A stretch of 64,000 nt of DNA from assembly GCA_014155875.1 (NCBI GenBank), contig JACEFZ010017823.1:206501-270500 (forward strand), read 5' to 3'. The stretch is from Cepaea nemoralis. Lineage: Eukaryota; Mollusca; Gastropoda; Stylommatophora; Helicidae. The translations under genes were made by a program, and so were the position numbers. Every line of letters starts with the position of its first letter. Position 1 is the first letter of the stretch. The notes below the pieces were generated by a model. That model made no database searches, had not been told where the DNA came from, and saw only the letters and a list, made by a program, of their open reading frames with translations. Positions 20,368 through 31,545 of this stretch are shown here, one piece after another.

Positions 20368-20990
20368 GGGAAATCATTAAGTACCAGAAATTTTACTTTT
20401 TTTACAGAATTTTTACTTTTTAACTTTTTTTATAATAGTGCAAACCAGGACTTTTGTGTGTGTTATTTCTCAAACATAGTCCTGTTGCCTGGCAATACAC
20501 TTGATCCACCTGTTCATTATCTGACTGATCTCCTCTAAGGAATAAATTTTGGGTGTGACCTGAAACCAATTTTGTACCACCTCCATTTTTTTTAAAAGTT
20601 GCATATCCTTTACAAGACATTGCAGTCAACACCCGAATTTTACTGCCCTTGATGTCTTGGCAAGTTTTTACGTTCAGTAGTTTGCCATTGCTTTCCTTCA
20701 TTACCTCGCTATCAATTGCAAACCTTTGATCCTGCAAATGTTCTTTGTGGGTCTAAACAAAAGTCAGATGGTGCCAAATCTGGACTGCATACTGGATGTT
20801 TCCAGATCTCACATTTCACAGCTTGTAGTGTACCCACTGTATGCGCAGTCGTATGAGGGCAGGCATTGTCATGCAACAACAATACTACTTTTGAGAGAAG
20901 TACTAAGCATTTTGATCATATTACTGGCTTTAATTTGTTCACTGCCATGTCACTGTATCAAGCACTAGTCACCGTTTCACCCCTTTCCTG
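20368..20990 (-). mobile_element. mariner relic interrupted by a SINE
   Basis: The reverse strand from 20890 shows LLHDNACPHTTAHT and HPVCSPDLAPSDFCL, the second and third aspartate regions of a D34D mariner transposase. After a family A SINE fragment (20592-20715), the C-terminal block IMNRWIKCIARQQDYV follows at 20460-20590. The frame has stops. A block resembling its terminal region also occurs at 20237-20300. Confidence 0.75.
20592..20715 (-). repeat. SINE family A fragment inside the mariner relic
   Basis: Contains gttgcatatcctttacaaga and tttgccattgctttcct, and separates two parts of the transposase coding sequence. Confidence 0.75.
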
Positions 20991-21263
20991 GAAATGTATA
21001 AATAGAGGACCCTTGATATCCCAAAAGATGGTCATAATGACTTTACAGCGGATTCCGTGTCTTTTCCTAACCGGAGACAATGAGAAATTCCTTTGAAATC
21101 TCCCAGACTCAAAAAACTGACTCATACTGAACCATCATTCTTCTGCAGATTTCATAAGGTTTCACATCCTATTACCACAAAAAGTGAATAACCCTTCATT
21201 GTTTGTTCTTTATCTGTGTAAGTCAATAGTGGAGCAGCTATTTTGTAATCCATATTGCACATG

Positions 21264-21503
21264 TGCTGGTCTCTTTGGCGAAGGAGTTAAGGACGTTGTT
21301 CGTAATCCTGTATACCCACGTACGAAATACGAAACACAGCTGCGCGAGATTCGGCAGCGGATCGCGTTGCGCTGGTTACTTACAGAGGTATGTGAGCCAG
21401 TTGTTCAGAAAGCAATGGCAAACTGCTGAACGTAAAACAAGACATCAACAGCAGCTGAAAAATGCTGGTGTTGACTGCAATGTCCTGTAAAGGATGTGCA
21501 AAA
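21264..21503 (+). repeat. SINE family A copy
   Basis: Head gctggtctctttggcgaagg; core cagaaagcaatggcaaactg; tail gtcctgtaaaggatgtgcaa. Confidence 0.85.
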
Positions 21504-22027
21504 AAAATAAAATAACTTGCACATGTGTAAACTGCTCGACCTTCACACCTTTACATGAAGTATTGCTTAAGAACCAGTTTGTGTCCATTCTTCAATTCAC
21601 TTTATAACAACATTCTTGTTAGCAATTGGACAGTTCCAGTCAGTTTTTGCAAACAGAAAAAGGTCATGGTAAATTTGAAATTAGAGTGGGGATAACAGAT
21701 GTTCTACATTTAAAAAAATACCTGTAACTATGTGTTTTAAATGTTTCAGCTTAAGTATTACTAATTTATTCACTTCATATGATATATAACTCTGCAGCAG
21801 GTACCTGATGAGATGCAGCAGAATATGCCAGGCAATAAATCATGCAACATATTGTTTGTGTCTTCTGTGTTTAAAATCCTAATAAATCAAACCGTCTATC
21901 TTGTTCTAAGGTATGTTTCCCTTAGCCTTATTACAATTATCATAGTAATAATTAGTAATAATTAGCAAGAAGGCCTCCTTGGGGAAAAAAAGAGTGCTGC
22001 ATGGCCATCACCATGTCAGGAAAGTAG
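21504..22027. other. Intronic stretch with one dispersed block
   Basis: At 21745-21875 a block with gagatgcagcagaatatgcc and gcaataaatcatgcaa matches 26425-26535 and the reverse strand of 53196-53320. The rest is unassigned. Confidence 0.5.
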
Positions 22028-22300
22028 TGAGCCCAACAAACCAGAGCAGCCTGACAAACCAGACGAGCCTGACAAACTAGAGGAGCCTGACAAACCAACA
22101 AAATAACAATAAGCATTAAAACGCATGAAAAATAATCAATAATACATGACTCCCTGAGGCAATGTTTAACATGAGCATTACAAATACCTAAGGAAGGTGT
22201 AACGTGCTATCGTGAGAAATCAGAGCAGCCTGACAAACCAGATGAACCTGACAAACCAGAGGAGCCAGACAAACCAGGAGCCTGACAAACCAGAGGAATG
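22028..22300. repeat. ~17-bp minisatellite in two blocks
   Basis: Units of the type agcctgacaaaccagag occur at 22033-22100 and again at 22225-22298, separated by AT-rich sequence. Confidence 0.8.
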
Positions 22301-22334
22301 TTGTTTGGCGAAGAAAGATTTGAAGAATTGGCAG

Positions 22335-22418
22335 AGATCAGCATTAGCTAATGGATAAGAGCATCTGTCTTAAACTTCCGGTGCGATGATGCTGAGGTAG
22401 TGGGTTCACCCCCTAGAT
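22335..22418 (+). repeat. SINE family B, 5' part (split by hAT)
   Basis: tRNA-like head: an A-box-like tagctaatggataaga and a B-box-like gggttcaccccc. It is interrupted at ccctagat (22411-22418). Confidence 0.8.
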
Positions 22419-23129
22419 CACATTTGTCAAACTCAAGGCCCGTGGGCCACATCATCATATCAGGCACGAGAGGTCAACTGACATACACATATATTCGGCC
22501 CGAGAGAGAACTTAGCTTACTTCGCGCCGAGTTGGCTTTATTGACTTTGAAGCACAGAAAAGTAATTTTGAGCTGTTTCGTAATCCATTTGCCATAGATG
22601 TGGAAACTGCACCTGTAAATTTGCAGATGGAGTTAATAGAGCTGCAGTGTAATGGGACACTAAAGGCAAAGTACGACACTGTGCAGCCTGCACAGTTCGC
22701 TCGTTTCATTCCTGAAGAGATGCTCCGGCTTCGTCTACATGTGGCTCAAACCTTGAGCATGCTTGTTAGCACAAATCTGAGCATCTGTTTTCTGTGATGA
22801 AGATTAACAAAACATCACATAGGAGTCGTCTCACTGATGAACACTTGCAGTCCATCATGAGAATCTCACTGACACAAAACATTACTCCTAACATAAATGA
22901 ACTTGTAGCCAAGAAAAAATGCCAAACATTGTGCTCTGACTAATTGACATAAGAGTGAAAATGTGTATACCAATGATTTTTTATTATTAAAACTTGCTTC
23001 TGTTTTAATTTATATTAATGTTTAAAAAAGGTTTAATTTTCGGCTTATTGAATGTTTATCCTGTTTGGCCCGCAACCTTACGTGTGATTTGAAATTTGGC
23101 CCGCTGAGTGGCTGAGTTTGACACCCCTG
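22419..23129 (+). mobile_element. Non-autonomous hAT element with 8-bp target duplication
   Basis: The ends are inverted repeats (tttgtcaaactcaaggcc, and the reverse of gctgagtttgacacccctg). The eight bases ccctagat are duplicated at 22411-22418 and 23130-23137, the hAT hallmark. Inside, a frame from 22600 encodes ETAPVNLQMELIELQCN and HVAQTLSMLVSTN, part of the C-terminal dimerisation region of a hAT transposase of the GTF2IRD2/EPM2AIP1-like group. After a frameshift, RSRLTDEHLQSIMRIS and NINELVAKKKC complete it. The catalytic N-terminal part is missing. Confidence 0.9.
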
Positions 23130-23137
23130 CCCTAGAT

Positions 23138-23335
23138 GGTCAGTTGGACTAAAATGTTGACTTCTCATCCTTGACTTGGGGTTGTAAATTACAAGTGCCT
23201 CAGAAGTTGGAGTGGGCTTGCCTGATGGAGAGGTACACTGGTAATAGAGAAAACTAATCCACACGCAAAAATCAGTCCAGTGTACTAGAAGTAGTACCGT
23301 GTGTATTGGTAGTGCTCAAGTTCAAGGCAAGCAAG
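23138..23335 (+). repeat. SINE family B, 3' part
   Basis: Resumes with gttggactaaaatgttgac and continues to the ctagaagtagtaccgtgtg end seen in the 9540 copy. Confidence 0.8.
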
Positions 23336-23354
23336 CACACACACACATAAACAA

Positions 23355-23603
23355 GTTGTGGGCAAGTTGTAATGAGATTGTTTGCAATTATTTTAATTGT
23401 ATGAGGGGTCAGGCATCCAGACAGCAGTGGCAAACTAATGAACTAACTAAATTTGTAATGAGATTGTTTGCAATTATTTCAAATGTATGAGGGGTCAGGC
23501 ATCCAGACAGCAGTGGCAAACTAATGAACTAACATTGCCGAGTAAATCACAAACATCCAATAAATTCTGGGGTTGACTGTAGTGTTCTGTAAGGGACACA
23601 CAA
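23355..23603 (+). repeat. SINE family A remnant with a 90-bp tandem duplication
   Basis: A block from gtaatgagattgtttgcaat to ggcaaactaatgaactaac occurs twice in direct succession (about 23368-23447 and 23455-23534), then the family A tail follows. Confidence 0.7.
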
Positions 23604-23689
23604 CTAGCTTTATTTTTGTAGTGTGTTAGTAATTGTTTTAGTCGTTCTCCATGCTTCACATCCATACAGTAGGACTGATTTAACATTTA

Positions 23690-24480
23690 AAAAATCAAAA
23701 TTTGAAGTTTGATGCGCCGATTAATTTCCTCCGACTTCCACAAAATTCCCCTTGCCTTCTGTCAAACCCATACTGTTCTACATAATTTATACCTTTATGT
23801 TTCCTTCTTGCTCTTTTCATTATAATTCTGAATAGGAGTTTGCAGACGTGGTTTATGAGATTTGCTGTATGAAAATAGTTGCATTCAGTCGCTCCTGGTC
23901 TTGTGAATAAAGCTAAAAATAGCATATAACTAGACAATTCAAGCTGAGAAATAGGGAAACTATAACAGAAGTGTGAAGTGTAGTAGTAGTCACTGAATTA
24001 ATAAAACTAAAATAACTAAAAGGCTCTATTATTCTTGTAATGACCTCATAAACGGTAACAGCACTGAAATGTCATTCAAATCTGGCCTATGTGCAGTTTC
24101 AATGGTTTTCAGTTGTCTTAAGAAAATAGGGCTGTAACGTGTGCTTACAGAAATACCATGCACATTGTTTGAATGGCGAAATAAAAGCATGTAATTAAAC
24201 CATACAAATTATGACTTTCCTCTAGTCGGCAGGTATGCATCTTAAGTGACATGTATACACCCTAGTTGTTGACACATATGCATCCTAGTTATAACCCAAC
24301 CCACCCATTTCTCCCCTTTCATTCATTCTATATTAAGCATGCCATAATATGTTCATTACTGGCTAGATAATGTCATACTTTTCGTAATTCTTTATCTCTG
24401 ATGCCATTGTGTGTGTTGTTTGTCCATCAAGAATGATGATGACCATTCATTTCATCTAGTGCCATTACTGTAAAGTAATT
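23690..24480. other. Intronic stretch, mostly unassigned
   Basis: A small LINE fragment on the reverse strand (23630-23690, encoding VLLYGCEAW-like residues) precedes it. The rest is AT-rich and shows no exon-like or repeat signal I can name. Confidence 0.4.
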
Positions 24481-24489
24481 GTACTGGGG

Positions 24490-24745
24490 GTAGCTGTGGT
24501 AGTGTAGTGGTTAGATACTCACCTACCAGCCTGGTAGGCCTGGGTTTAAATCTGCATCAGGGTGCATTTTGTTAACTGACCTGGGCCTCAAGGTTAGCAG
24601 TCTAAAATAGGTACCAGGAATTGTCTTGGGAGGTAAAAGTGGCTGGTGTCACCCTTAAGGTGCTGCCCATTGGTTTATACAAATATGGGTCTATTAGCTT
24701 AAGCACAATGCATCTAAGGCATGTAAAATTGTTCTTTACTTTATA
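24490..24745 (+). repeat. SINE family C, full-length copy
   Basis: A tRNA-like head (tagtgtagtggttagatact; B-box-like gggtttaaatctg) is followed by ggtaccaggaattgtcttgg and a tail near cttaagcacaatgcatct. It resembles a tRNA gene only in the first 75 bases, and lacks a clean acceptor stem. Confidence 0.8.
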
Positions 24746-24973
24746 TCCTTAATACATACCAGGTCAGCAGGATTTAAAATAATAACTTTAAGAGATAGAT
24801 GAAGTTGAAATAACAACATTCTGGGACAAATGGAGATTAATTAATCTCTAGGACAAACTGGGTTAGAATAATATCTTTCTGGAACAGATTTGTTTAGAAG
24901 CATGTTATAAAAGGGATAAATACAATGGTGGTTTTTCCTTGAACCTCCACCAGTTCCTGTATGGTTTTACTTC

Positions 24974-25084
24974 AATATCATCATCACTATGTGCAATGCC
25001 CTTAGGCATGGGCAGTTATAGTTTATCATCTTGCACAATCACCAGTCCGGGATCAGGTCTGTGTTTTTGCCCTAATTATACCAT
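24974..25084 (-). mobile_element. LINE 3'-end fragment seeding the 105-bp array
   Basis: The (CAT)n start and the block cttaggcatgggcagttat and ttgcacaatcaccag match the 3' end of the RTE-like copies at 15729. It runs directly into the tandem array. Confidence 0.65.
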
Positions 25085-26180
25085 GTGGCCAAAAAGCCAA
25101 GAATTTCATTCTGTGTCTAGGTACTGGGTTTGGAGAAAAATCTCGACATCAACCTTACTTGGATAGATGCATTATCCATGATTATACCATGTGGTCAAGA
25201 AGCCAAGAATTTCATTGTGTCTTGGTACTGGGTTTGGAGAAAAATCTCGACATCAACCTTACTTGGATAGATGCATTATCCATGATTATACCATGTGGCC
25301 AAGAAGCCAAGAATTTCATTGTGTCTTGGTACTGGGTTGGGAGAAAAATCTCGACATCAACCTTACTTGAATAGATGCATTATCCATGATTATACCATGT
25401 GGCCAAGAAGCCAAGAATTTCATTGTGTCTTGGTACTGGGTTGGGAGAAAAATCTTGACATCAACCTTACTTGGATAGATGCATTATCCATGATTATACC
25501 ATGTGGTCAAGAAGCCAAGAATTTCATTGTGTCTTGGTACTGGGTTTGGAGAAAAATCTTGACATCAACCTTACTTGGATAGATGCATTATCCATGATTA
25601 TACCATGTGGCCAAGAAGCCAAGAATTTCATTGTGTCTTGGTACTGGGTTGGGAGAAAAATCTTGACATCAACCTTACTTGGATAGATGCATTATCCATG
25701 ATTATACCATGTGGCCCAGCAGCCAAAAATTTCATTCTGTGTCTTGGTACTGGGTTGGGAGAAAAATCTCGACATCAACCTTACTCGGATAGATGCATTA
25801 TCCATGATTATACCATGTGGCCAAGAAGCCAAGAATTTCATTGCGTCTTGGTACTGGGTTGGGAGAAAAACCTCGACATCAACCTTACTTGGATAGATGC
25901 ATTATCCATGATTGTACCATGTGGCCAAGCCATCCAGGTATCCGATTCTTCATTTTGGTAAAAGGTCAGGAGAAAAATCTTGACATCAGTCTTACTCTGA
26001 TAGATGCATTATCCATGATTGTACCACGCGGCCAAGCCATCCAAGTATCTCGACACCAATCTTACTCTGACAGATGCATTATCTATGATTTTATGAAGTT
26101 GCCAAGCCATCAGGGTATTTATGTTTTTGTCTAGGGACTACTACTGGGTTGGAAGAAAAATCTCGACATTACTCGGACAG
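25085..26180. repeat. ~105-bp tandem array of about ten units
   Basis: Units begin near 25080, 25188, 25291, 25398, 25500, 25606, 25708, 25815, 25918 and 26027, each containing ttataccatgtggccaagaa and catcaaccttacttggatag. The first eight are over 90% alike by eye; the last two are diverged. Long open frames with repeated peptide are by-products. Confidence 0.95.
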
Positions 26181-26424
26181 ATGCAAGCCATTTTCTGGGC
26201 TTAGATGAACTGAATGTCAATGCATTGAATTTAAGAGATTAAACCCATTCCACGGGGTTCACAACCAACCAAAGTAATGATAAACAGGTCAGGATAGTAG
26301 TCCCACATAGATACTGTCATTTGGCTGTGAAGTGTTCTAGTCCATGACATATGAGGTATAGTGGTCAGTTCCCTTCCTTGTCAACTTTCTTTAACAGACA
26401 ATTCCCAGAGCCATATGAACAGCT

Positions 26425-26760
26425 TGAAGGATTTATCTAATTACTTTACGTCGTGTGATTTCTGCAGTATGTACTTGACGAGATGCAGCGAAATATGCCA
26501 GGCAATAAATCATGTAATCTATTGTTTGTGTGTTCGTTATTCAAACTTAGGAAGAGCTTGGATACAAAGGAGAAGTGGCTTCTACAACGAATGTTGCACA
26601 TTCCTTGGGCTGCCAGAGTAACTAACAACTGGCCTCTTGCAGTATCTGGATAATTCTCAGGACAAAAGAAATATAGGAAGTTTATAAAACACATGGAGAA
26701 GAATAGGAGAGACAGAAATGAATCATATGGGGAGGTCATGGGCAGAGCTGCATGGGATAG
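26425..26760 (+). mobile_element. Dispersed block joined to a LINE C-terminal relic
   Basis: 26425-26535 repeats at 21745 and 53196. From 26550 a frame reads KEKWLLQRMLHIPWAARVTN, like the C-terminus of RTE-like reverse transcriptases, then a stop and further decayed residues. Confidence 0.55.
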
Positions 26761-26994
26761 CTAAGGGTAGGAGGGCTTAGAGTGAAGTTGGTTGAGGTAT
26801 TATGTCCCAATGGGGGATAGAGGATGAAGAGTACTGAGGTACTGGTCATTTTAGCCTTCCATGGGATTCTTAGCATTCACTCCGTACATTCAGGAAGTCA
26901 GTTTTAATTTTACAGATTAAGAAAAATAATTTAGTTATAATTCTACATACTAAAACAAATGCGCAAATAAGACAAGAGACTAAGCAAGATATTG

Positions 26995-27290
26995 TATCTA
27001 ATTTTATAAGAAAACGCTGTTGGAACTACATCGGCCATGTACTCAGAATGGACAAGACAAGACTCCCCTACCAAGCCGTCATATGGTCATCAGTAGGGAA
27101 AAGAAAACGGGGAAGACCAAGAGAGACCTGCGTAGAACCATCATCAGAGAAGGCTCATTCAACGGCCAAGTGAACATCCAAGATCTACAACAGGTAGCAG
27201 CGAACCGCCAGACATGGAGAGCCATGACTTCTGCCCTATGTGCCGACTTAGGCTCAAGAGGAAAGACTAACTATACTAAAACAGGTCATC
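26995..27290 (+). mobile_element. LINE relic, C-terminal end
   Basis: Encodes WNYIGHVLRMDKTRLPYQAV and KRKRGRPRETC, a typical RTE/CR1-type C-terminus, with later stops. It is followed immediately by a copy in the opposite orientation. Confidence 0.7.
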
Positions 27291-27450
27291 ATCATCATGT
27301 GCCCTGTCAAAATGGCTAGGCTCATGAATCTCAATAGGTTTCAGCCCGTGGTGATCTGGCTCAATTCTATTGATATTATTCTTCTAGCCACCATCTTACG
27401 CCATCCTTCATTATTTCTCTTGGTCTGCCTCTTCTACCACTGATATTTGT
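27291..27450 (-). mobile_element. LINE 3'-end fragment, inverted relative to its neighbour
   Basis: Starts with CAT units and shares ttctcttggtctgcctct-type sequence with 17703-17960. Confidence 0.6.
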
Positions 27451-28019
27451 AGGAGGGGGCTTCACATGAAAACCTTACATGTGTGATAGAAATTACAATA
27501 ACTATGCCATTGTCTCGTAATCTGTCAATATTATTGTTAAGGTGCAGATGAACATGGTGACGGCATAAAGACAGTTTAAAGATGGCCACCCTACTTTTGA
27601 TATACACCAAAGAGGAGCAGTGTTCTGTTATCAGTTGTTTTTTTTTTATCAGTGAAGAGTGAAACCTATATAAATTCATCGGCGAATGAAGGTCCAGTAT
27701 GGTGATGCATGCCTGTCAGTCCAGCAAGTGTTTGAGTGGAGTAGGAAGTTTCAAAACAGCATGACTTCTGTGACAGACTGATCACGACCGGGTCAATCAC
27801 ACCGGCTAGTGACCTCAGAGTTAATTTTTCTAAAGGAATCCAAGAACTTTATCACACTAGAAGACTTGCATTGAAGACAGTGGTGACAACATGAAAATGA
27901 TACATATTTTCTTTAATTTTTCAGAATATATTCACCACACAAAAAAATGCTTACAGGTTTTCATTTGAAGGCCCCCCCCCCCCTTGAATTTTGAATCATG
28001 ATATTTTCCCATGCTTCTC

Positions 28020-28570
28020 TTCTCATTACATAACATAAAACATTGTTTCTGTGTTGCAGCTGTATATCATGTTCTACTTTCATGAGCCTTTTTCAGGTTC
28101 TCTTTGTTAAATACTCTGTCAGTCCTAGGTATTCGCAACCATTGTCTCACAAACCACATCCCTGATGTGCCCAAGCTCTTCCTAAGTTGTTCATTCATGT
28201 TCCAAGATTCAGTGCCACACAGCAGAATAGGTTCTATATCAGATTTAAGTTCTCTATTTCTGACATTGAATGAATCACCAAAAATGAGAAGTAGATGGTA
28301 AGTTTTATTAGAACAAGATCACAAGTAACAAAATGGATGTTGCGGACAAAGCATTCGTCAGCACACAAATAATAAAAACACACTGATTGTCCAGTATTTT
28401 CAGTACTTTCATGTCCGGTATTCTCAATACTTTGTCCAGTATTCTCAGTACTTTGTCCAGTATTTTCAGTACTAATTCCAGCAATTCCGACATTCAATGA
28501 TAGTGATTTACTACATGTGATACTTTTCATCTTCCGAAATTCAGCTTCTGCTAAATCAGGTACAGGGATT
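28020..28570 (-). mobile_element. LINE relic with a small nested insertion
   Basis: The reverse strand shows the same segment as 18900-19235. About 215 bases (28274-28487) are inserted, flanked by near-identical 13-14 bp copies (gacattgaatga and gacattcaatga). The insert has an internal 18-bp repeat, gtccagtattctcagtac, four to five times. Confidence 0.6.
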
Positions 28571-28629
28571 ACCCGAAGTATTTTGGGAATATAGTGATAA
28601 GTCCATGTTTTGTTAACCAAACAGCATTG

Positions 28630-28890
28630 TGCCTAAGGTTTTTGGGCTGAGGAGCACAACTGGGAAGGTACAAGGAAATGCAACCCAAGACTAAAGGTCA
28701 TGACAGGGCAGACAGTTAAAGCATAATTTTGCTGATCATGCAGCTTCTGCAACTTGTCTTGTTCCAGACGTATTGGTGTTACCTTTCTGTGGAGTAAACT
28801 AGGCAGGCGGAGAGGGGGATCATGCTGCATGGGCAATACATGGTCTCTACAATTCAGCCCAGGCTTTTGCTATGGAGAGGTACAACGCCA
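28630..28890 (-). repeat. Dispersed repeat family F copy
   Basis: Reverse-orientation match to 10330-10820. The site equivalent to the GA array at 39120 reads only ggcggagaggggga here. Confidence 0.65.
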
Positions 28891-29876
28891 ACCTGTCTGG
28901 TTGTAGTTTTCATGCCTTTTTCGAAACACAATGTAACAAACTATCATCTGTCAAGACGGCCAGGTGCCAGTAATAGTGGTAGTTATCCCTATGGATTTTA
29001 TGACATTACTGTGTGAAATCAAAAAAGAATATCTGAAAGCACCTCCTAGCAAACAACCGAACAAATAATTCTGCAACTCTGTGGGGAATTTGAACAGGTG
29101 ATCAATCAAGAAGTCTGTAAAATGGTTTCCTTGTGAGGGAGTGGCAGTATTCTTATGTGGTGCCCATCTGCCTTTGGTCTGGCCATTCTTCTTCTTCATC
29201 ATCATTTTTTTCTTCTTGTTCTCCTTCCTGTTGTTGATTGTGATGTCCTGTACAGGATATGCAATTAACTTGTATCAGAGAACAGATTATTTATGTGTTG
29301 AAGGCGGAGAGCAATGTAGGTCCTAATTATGTGCTGAAAATGTGGTAAAAATGTACTTGTATCTCAGCCTGTAAAACCTTGTTCACATTACTCATTTTTA
29401 TATATGAAGAATTTGGGGAGTGGTAATATTTGTTTCCAACCCGGTTGGCACACAACTAAATACTCAGCTAAATCAAGAATATAAGGTTTCCAAGCGTGAG
29501 TGCTAAGCTTGGGTGCTGTATGACTGTCATCACCGTGAGATTTGGATTGAAATTTGCAAGGTATGTGGTCTTTGGTAGGCCTCATCACAATGGAGACAGT
29601 GAACCTTGGGGACATGGATAGTATTCACCTTATTCTCAATGTCATTTGTCACACATAGTAGGACATTTCTAGTAACTTTCATTAGCCGGGAAGATTTGTT
29701 TTAGGAACATCTTTTCAAGGTAGCAATTTCCTAGCATGGACAAACCTCTGTAGTCTCTTCTTACGAGGAAGAAGAAGAATGCAGAGGGCACGGAAGAAGG
29801 GAGGAAAGAGATGTGGGGGTCTGAAAGAGGTAGTGGTGGTGAAAGAGAAAAAAAACTTAACATAACAATACAATAC

Positions 29877-30311
29877 CTTTTCATCATCTTGAAGGCAGTC
29901 AAGAACAACAAAGTTGTTGCTATTTGCTTTATCCGAGCAGAATTTGTGGACATCATCAGTACATTCTATGGATTCAGCAATCCTCATATGCTCTTTCTTC
30001 TTTGGCTTGCCACTATCATCTACTGCTTCCAACTGTTTCGCTGGTGGCTTCTGATTATCAATTCCAGCAACTGCGTTGGCGGGTGATCTGATTACATTAG
30101 GACTCAAGTTTAGACTGGGAAGTCCACCCAGTGGGAGATTTGCTCCTTTATTCGGATTACCCCCTACAAAGTCTGGCCCACCAAAACCTGCCCGTTTCGG
30201 ATTATCCATAGGCATAGGTATATCAGCAGCTTGGGGTATAGCAACACTGCAGGTGATCATTACAATTACAGCAAAAACTGTCCACTTCCCGTAGTAACCC
30301 CAACCCGCCAT
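29877..30311 (-). CDS. GLG1: GLG1 (Golgi apparatus protein 1), coding exon 1
   Basis: Start of a predicted Golgi-resident, single-pass membrane glycoprotein made of repeated cysteine-rich units; in vertebrates it binds E-selectin and FGFs. The exon has 145 codons. Residues 1-28 are a signal peptide with the core VFAVIVMITCSVA. Residues about 30-105 are low-complexity, rich in Pro, Gly and Asn, and poorly conserved. From about residue 112 the first cysteine-rich unit begins (ECTDDVHKFC, then LDCLQDDEK). The donor is GAAAAG followed by gtattg, phase 0. The ATG at 30311 is the first in frame with the signal peptide. The seven exons seen total 1437 coding bases (479 residues), against roughly 1180 for the human protein, so about 60% is off the left edge. 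Confidence 0.93.
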
Positions 30312-30990
30312 GTTTTCTGTTACAAGAAAACACTTGAATATTCTCTGTGCAACACGTAGATTTAAAGTGAATATTCGACTGTTGCAGCCTATATACTATA
30401 TGCGTTTCTTCCTGTTGTCTAAATAAGCGGAAAAGCGTAAGTGGCGTAAGCGTTAGTCCCGAGTCAAATGATTATCAAGTATGAGATTGAGATTCCGAAC
30501 GAAATTCTTACAAATTTACCATCATCACTAGCACAGAAAACAATATTATGGAAACAGAAGTTACCACACACGCTAATTGCACTCAGTATTTGTTATTGCG
30601 GGAAAATACACATCTCACTAACAGTAATGAGAGAGAGTAAACATTCTAGAAGTGTTTGTTTGTTCACTGCCTCCGTGTTTGTTCCTTGGCTTGACGTGTT
30701 CAACCCTCAGAAAGCGGATGTGATTGTAATTATGTCCCTTGGGCGGAGAAAGGTCAAATGTCAAGTGAAAGTGTAGGAGAGGAGACAGAGTTTCGAATGC
30801 TCCACAAGCTTATGCATGGGAATGTGTTGGTTTGAAATCTCATTAACATTGTTTAGTTTGTGTCCCCGCTGCGTGTGCTTTGGTGTTGTCTGACATATCC
30901 GTTGGTGATAGGGTAACCCGGAAGTGGTGCATATCTCCACCTGTAGATTGACTTCTGTATATGGGAGGGGCGGGATGGTGAACTGTTCAC
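30312..30990 (-). other. 5' leader and probable promoter region of GLG1
   Basis: No strong TATA box sits at a suitable distance. Sequence just upstream of the ATG is ordinary AT-rich sequence, with some CpG-bearing sequence near 30425-30460. The transcription start cannot be placed. The short open frames here have no recognisable product. Confidence 0.35.
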
Positions 30991-31545
30991 TGAACTAGGC
31001 GAGGAGAGATGAGAAGAACAAGGCGAGAAAGCAATAAATAGGCAAGGGGATAAGGGAGTGGAACAGGGAGAGTAGAGGAGGGGAAGAGCATTGATAGGGA
31101 AAAGAAAATCACAAAACGAAAGCAGTGGAAGAGGGAGGAATTACAAACTGGAGGAGCAGAAAACGGATAACTATTTTTTTATTTCTAGTGAGGAGAAGAG
31201 ACAAAAGCGAGGAGAGTGACAAGAAAAAGCGAGAAGAAACAAAATGATAAGGTGTGAAGGGAAAAACACGAAGAGGAGAGAGAGCAAGGACATCAGGAAG
31301 ATTAAAAAGACCAGCATAACAAGAAGGGGTAAGGAGAAATCAGAGGAAATAAGACAATTGGTGGATAAGGAAAATGAGAAAAAGACATGAAAAGAGGAGT
31401 GTAAGAACAAGAGGAAGGTACTCGAACCACACATAAAAGAAAGAGGAGTATAAAAAGAAGAAGCAGAACGACAAGAAAGATGGAAGAAAATAGCAAGAAG
31501 AGGGGATAACAGCAATGACAGAAGGGAAAGGAAGGAAATAACAAG
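30991..31545. other. Purine-rich stretch upstream of GLG1
   Basis: About 550 bases with very few pyrimidines on the plus strand, made of varied aggaag, agaag and ggagag words without a fixed period. The reverse-strand open frames are composition effects. Confidence 0.7.

Noticed and set aside
24490..24565. A tRNA gene
   Set aside because: A- and B-box-like blocks are present, but the acceptor stem does not pair convincingly and the sequence continues into a SINE body shared with other sites.
24939..26134. Overlapping 60-128 codon frames with a repeated Cys-Ile-Ile-His peptide
   Set aside because: Translations of the 105-bp tandem array; frame changes between units and no start or domain.
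25085..26180. CRISPR-like repeat array
   Set aside because: The units are contiguous ~105-bp tandem copies without unique spacers, in animal DNA.
30468..30776. A 102-codon plus-strand ORF just upstream of GLG1, as a divergent gene
   Set aside because: No domain, no splice partners and no repeat of its sequence elsewhere; composition is ordinary. It cannot be supported without transcripts.
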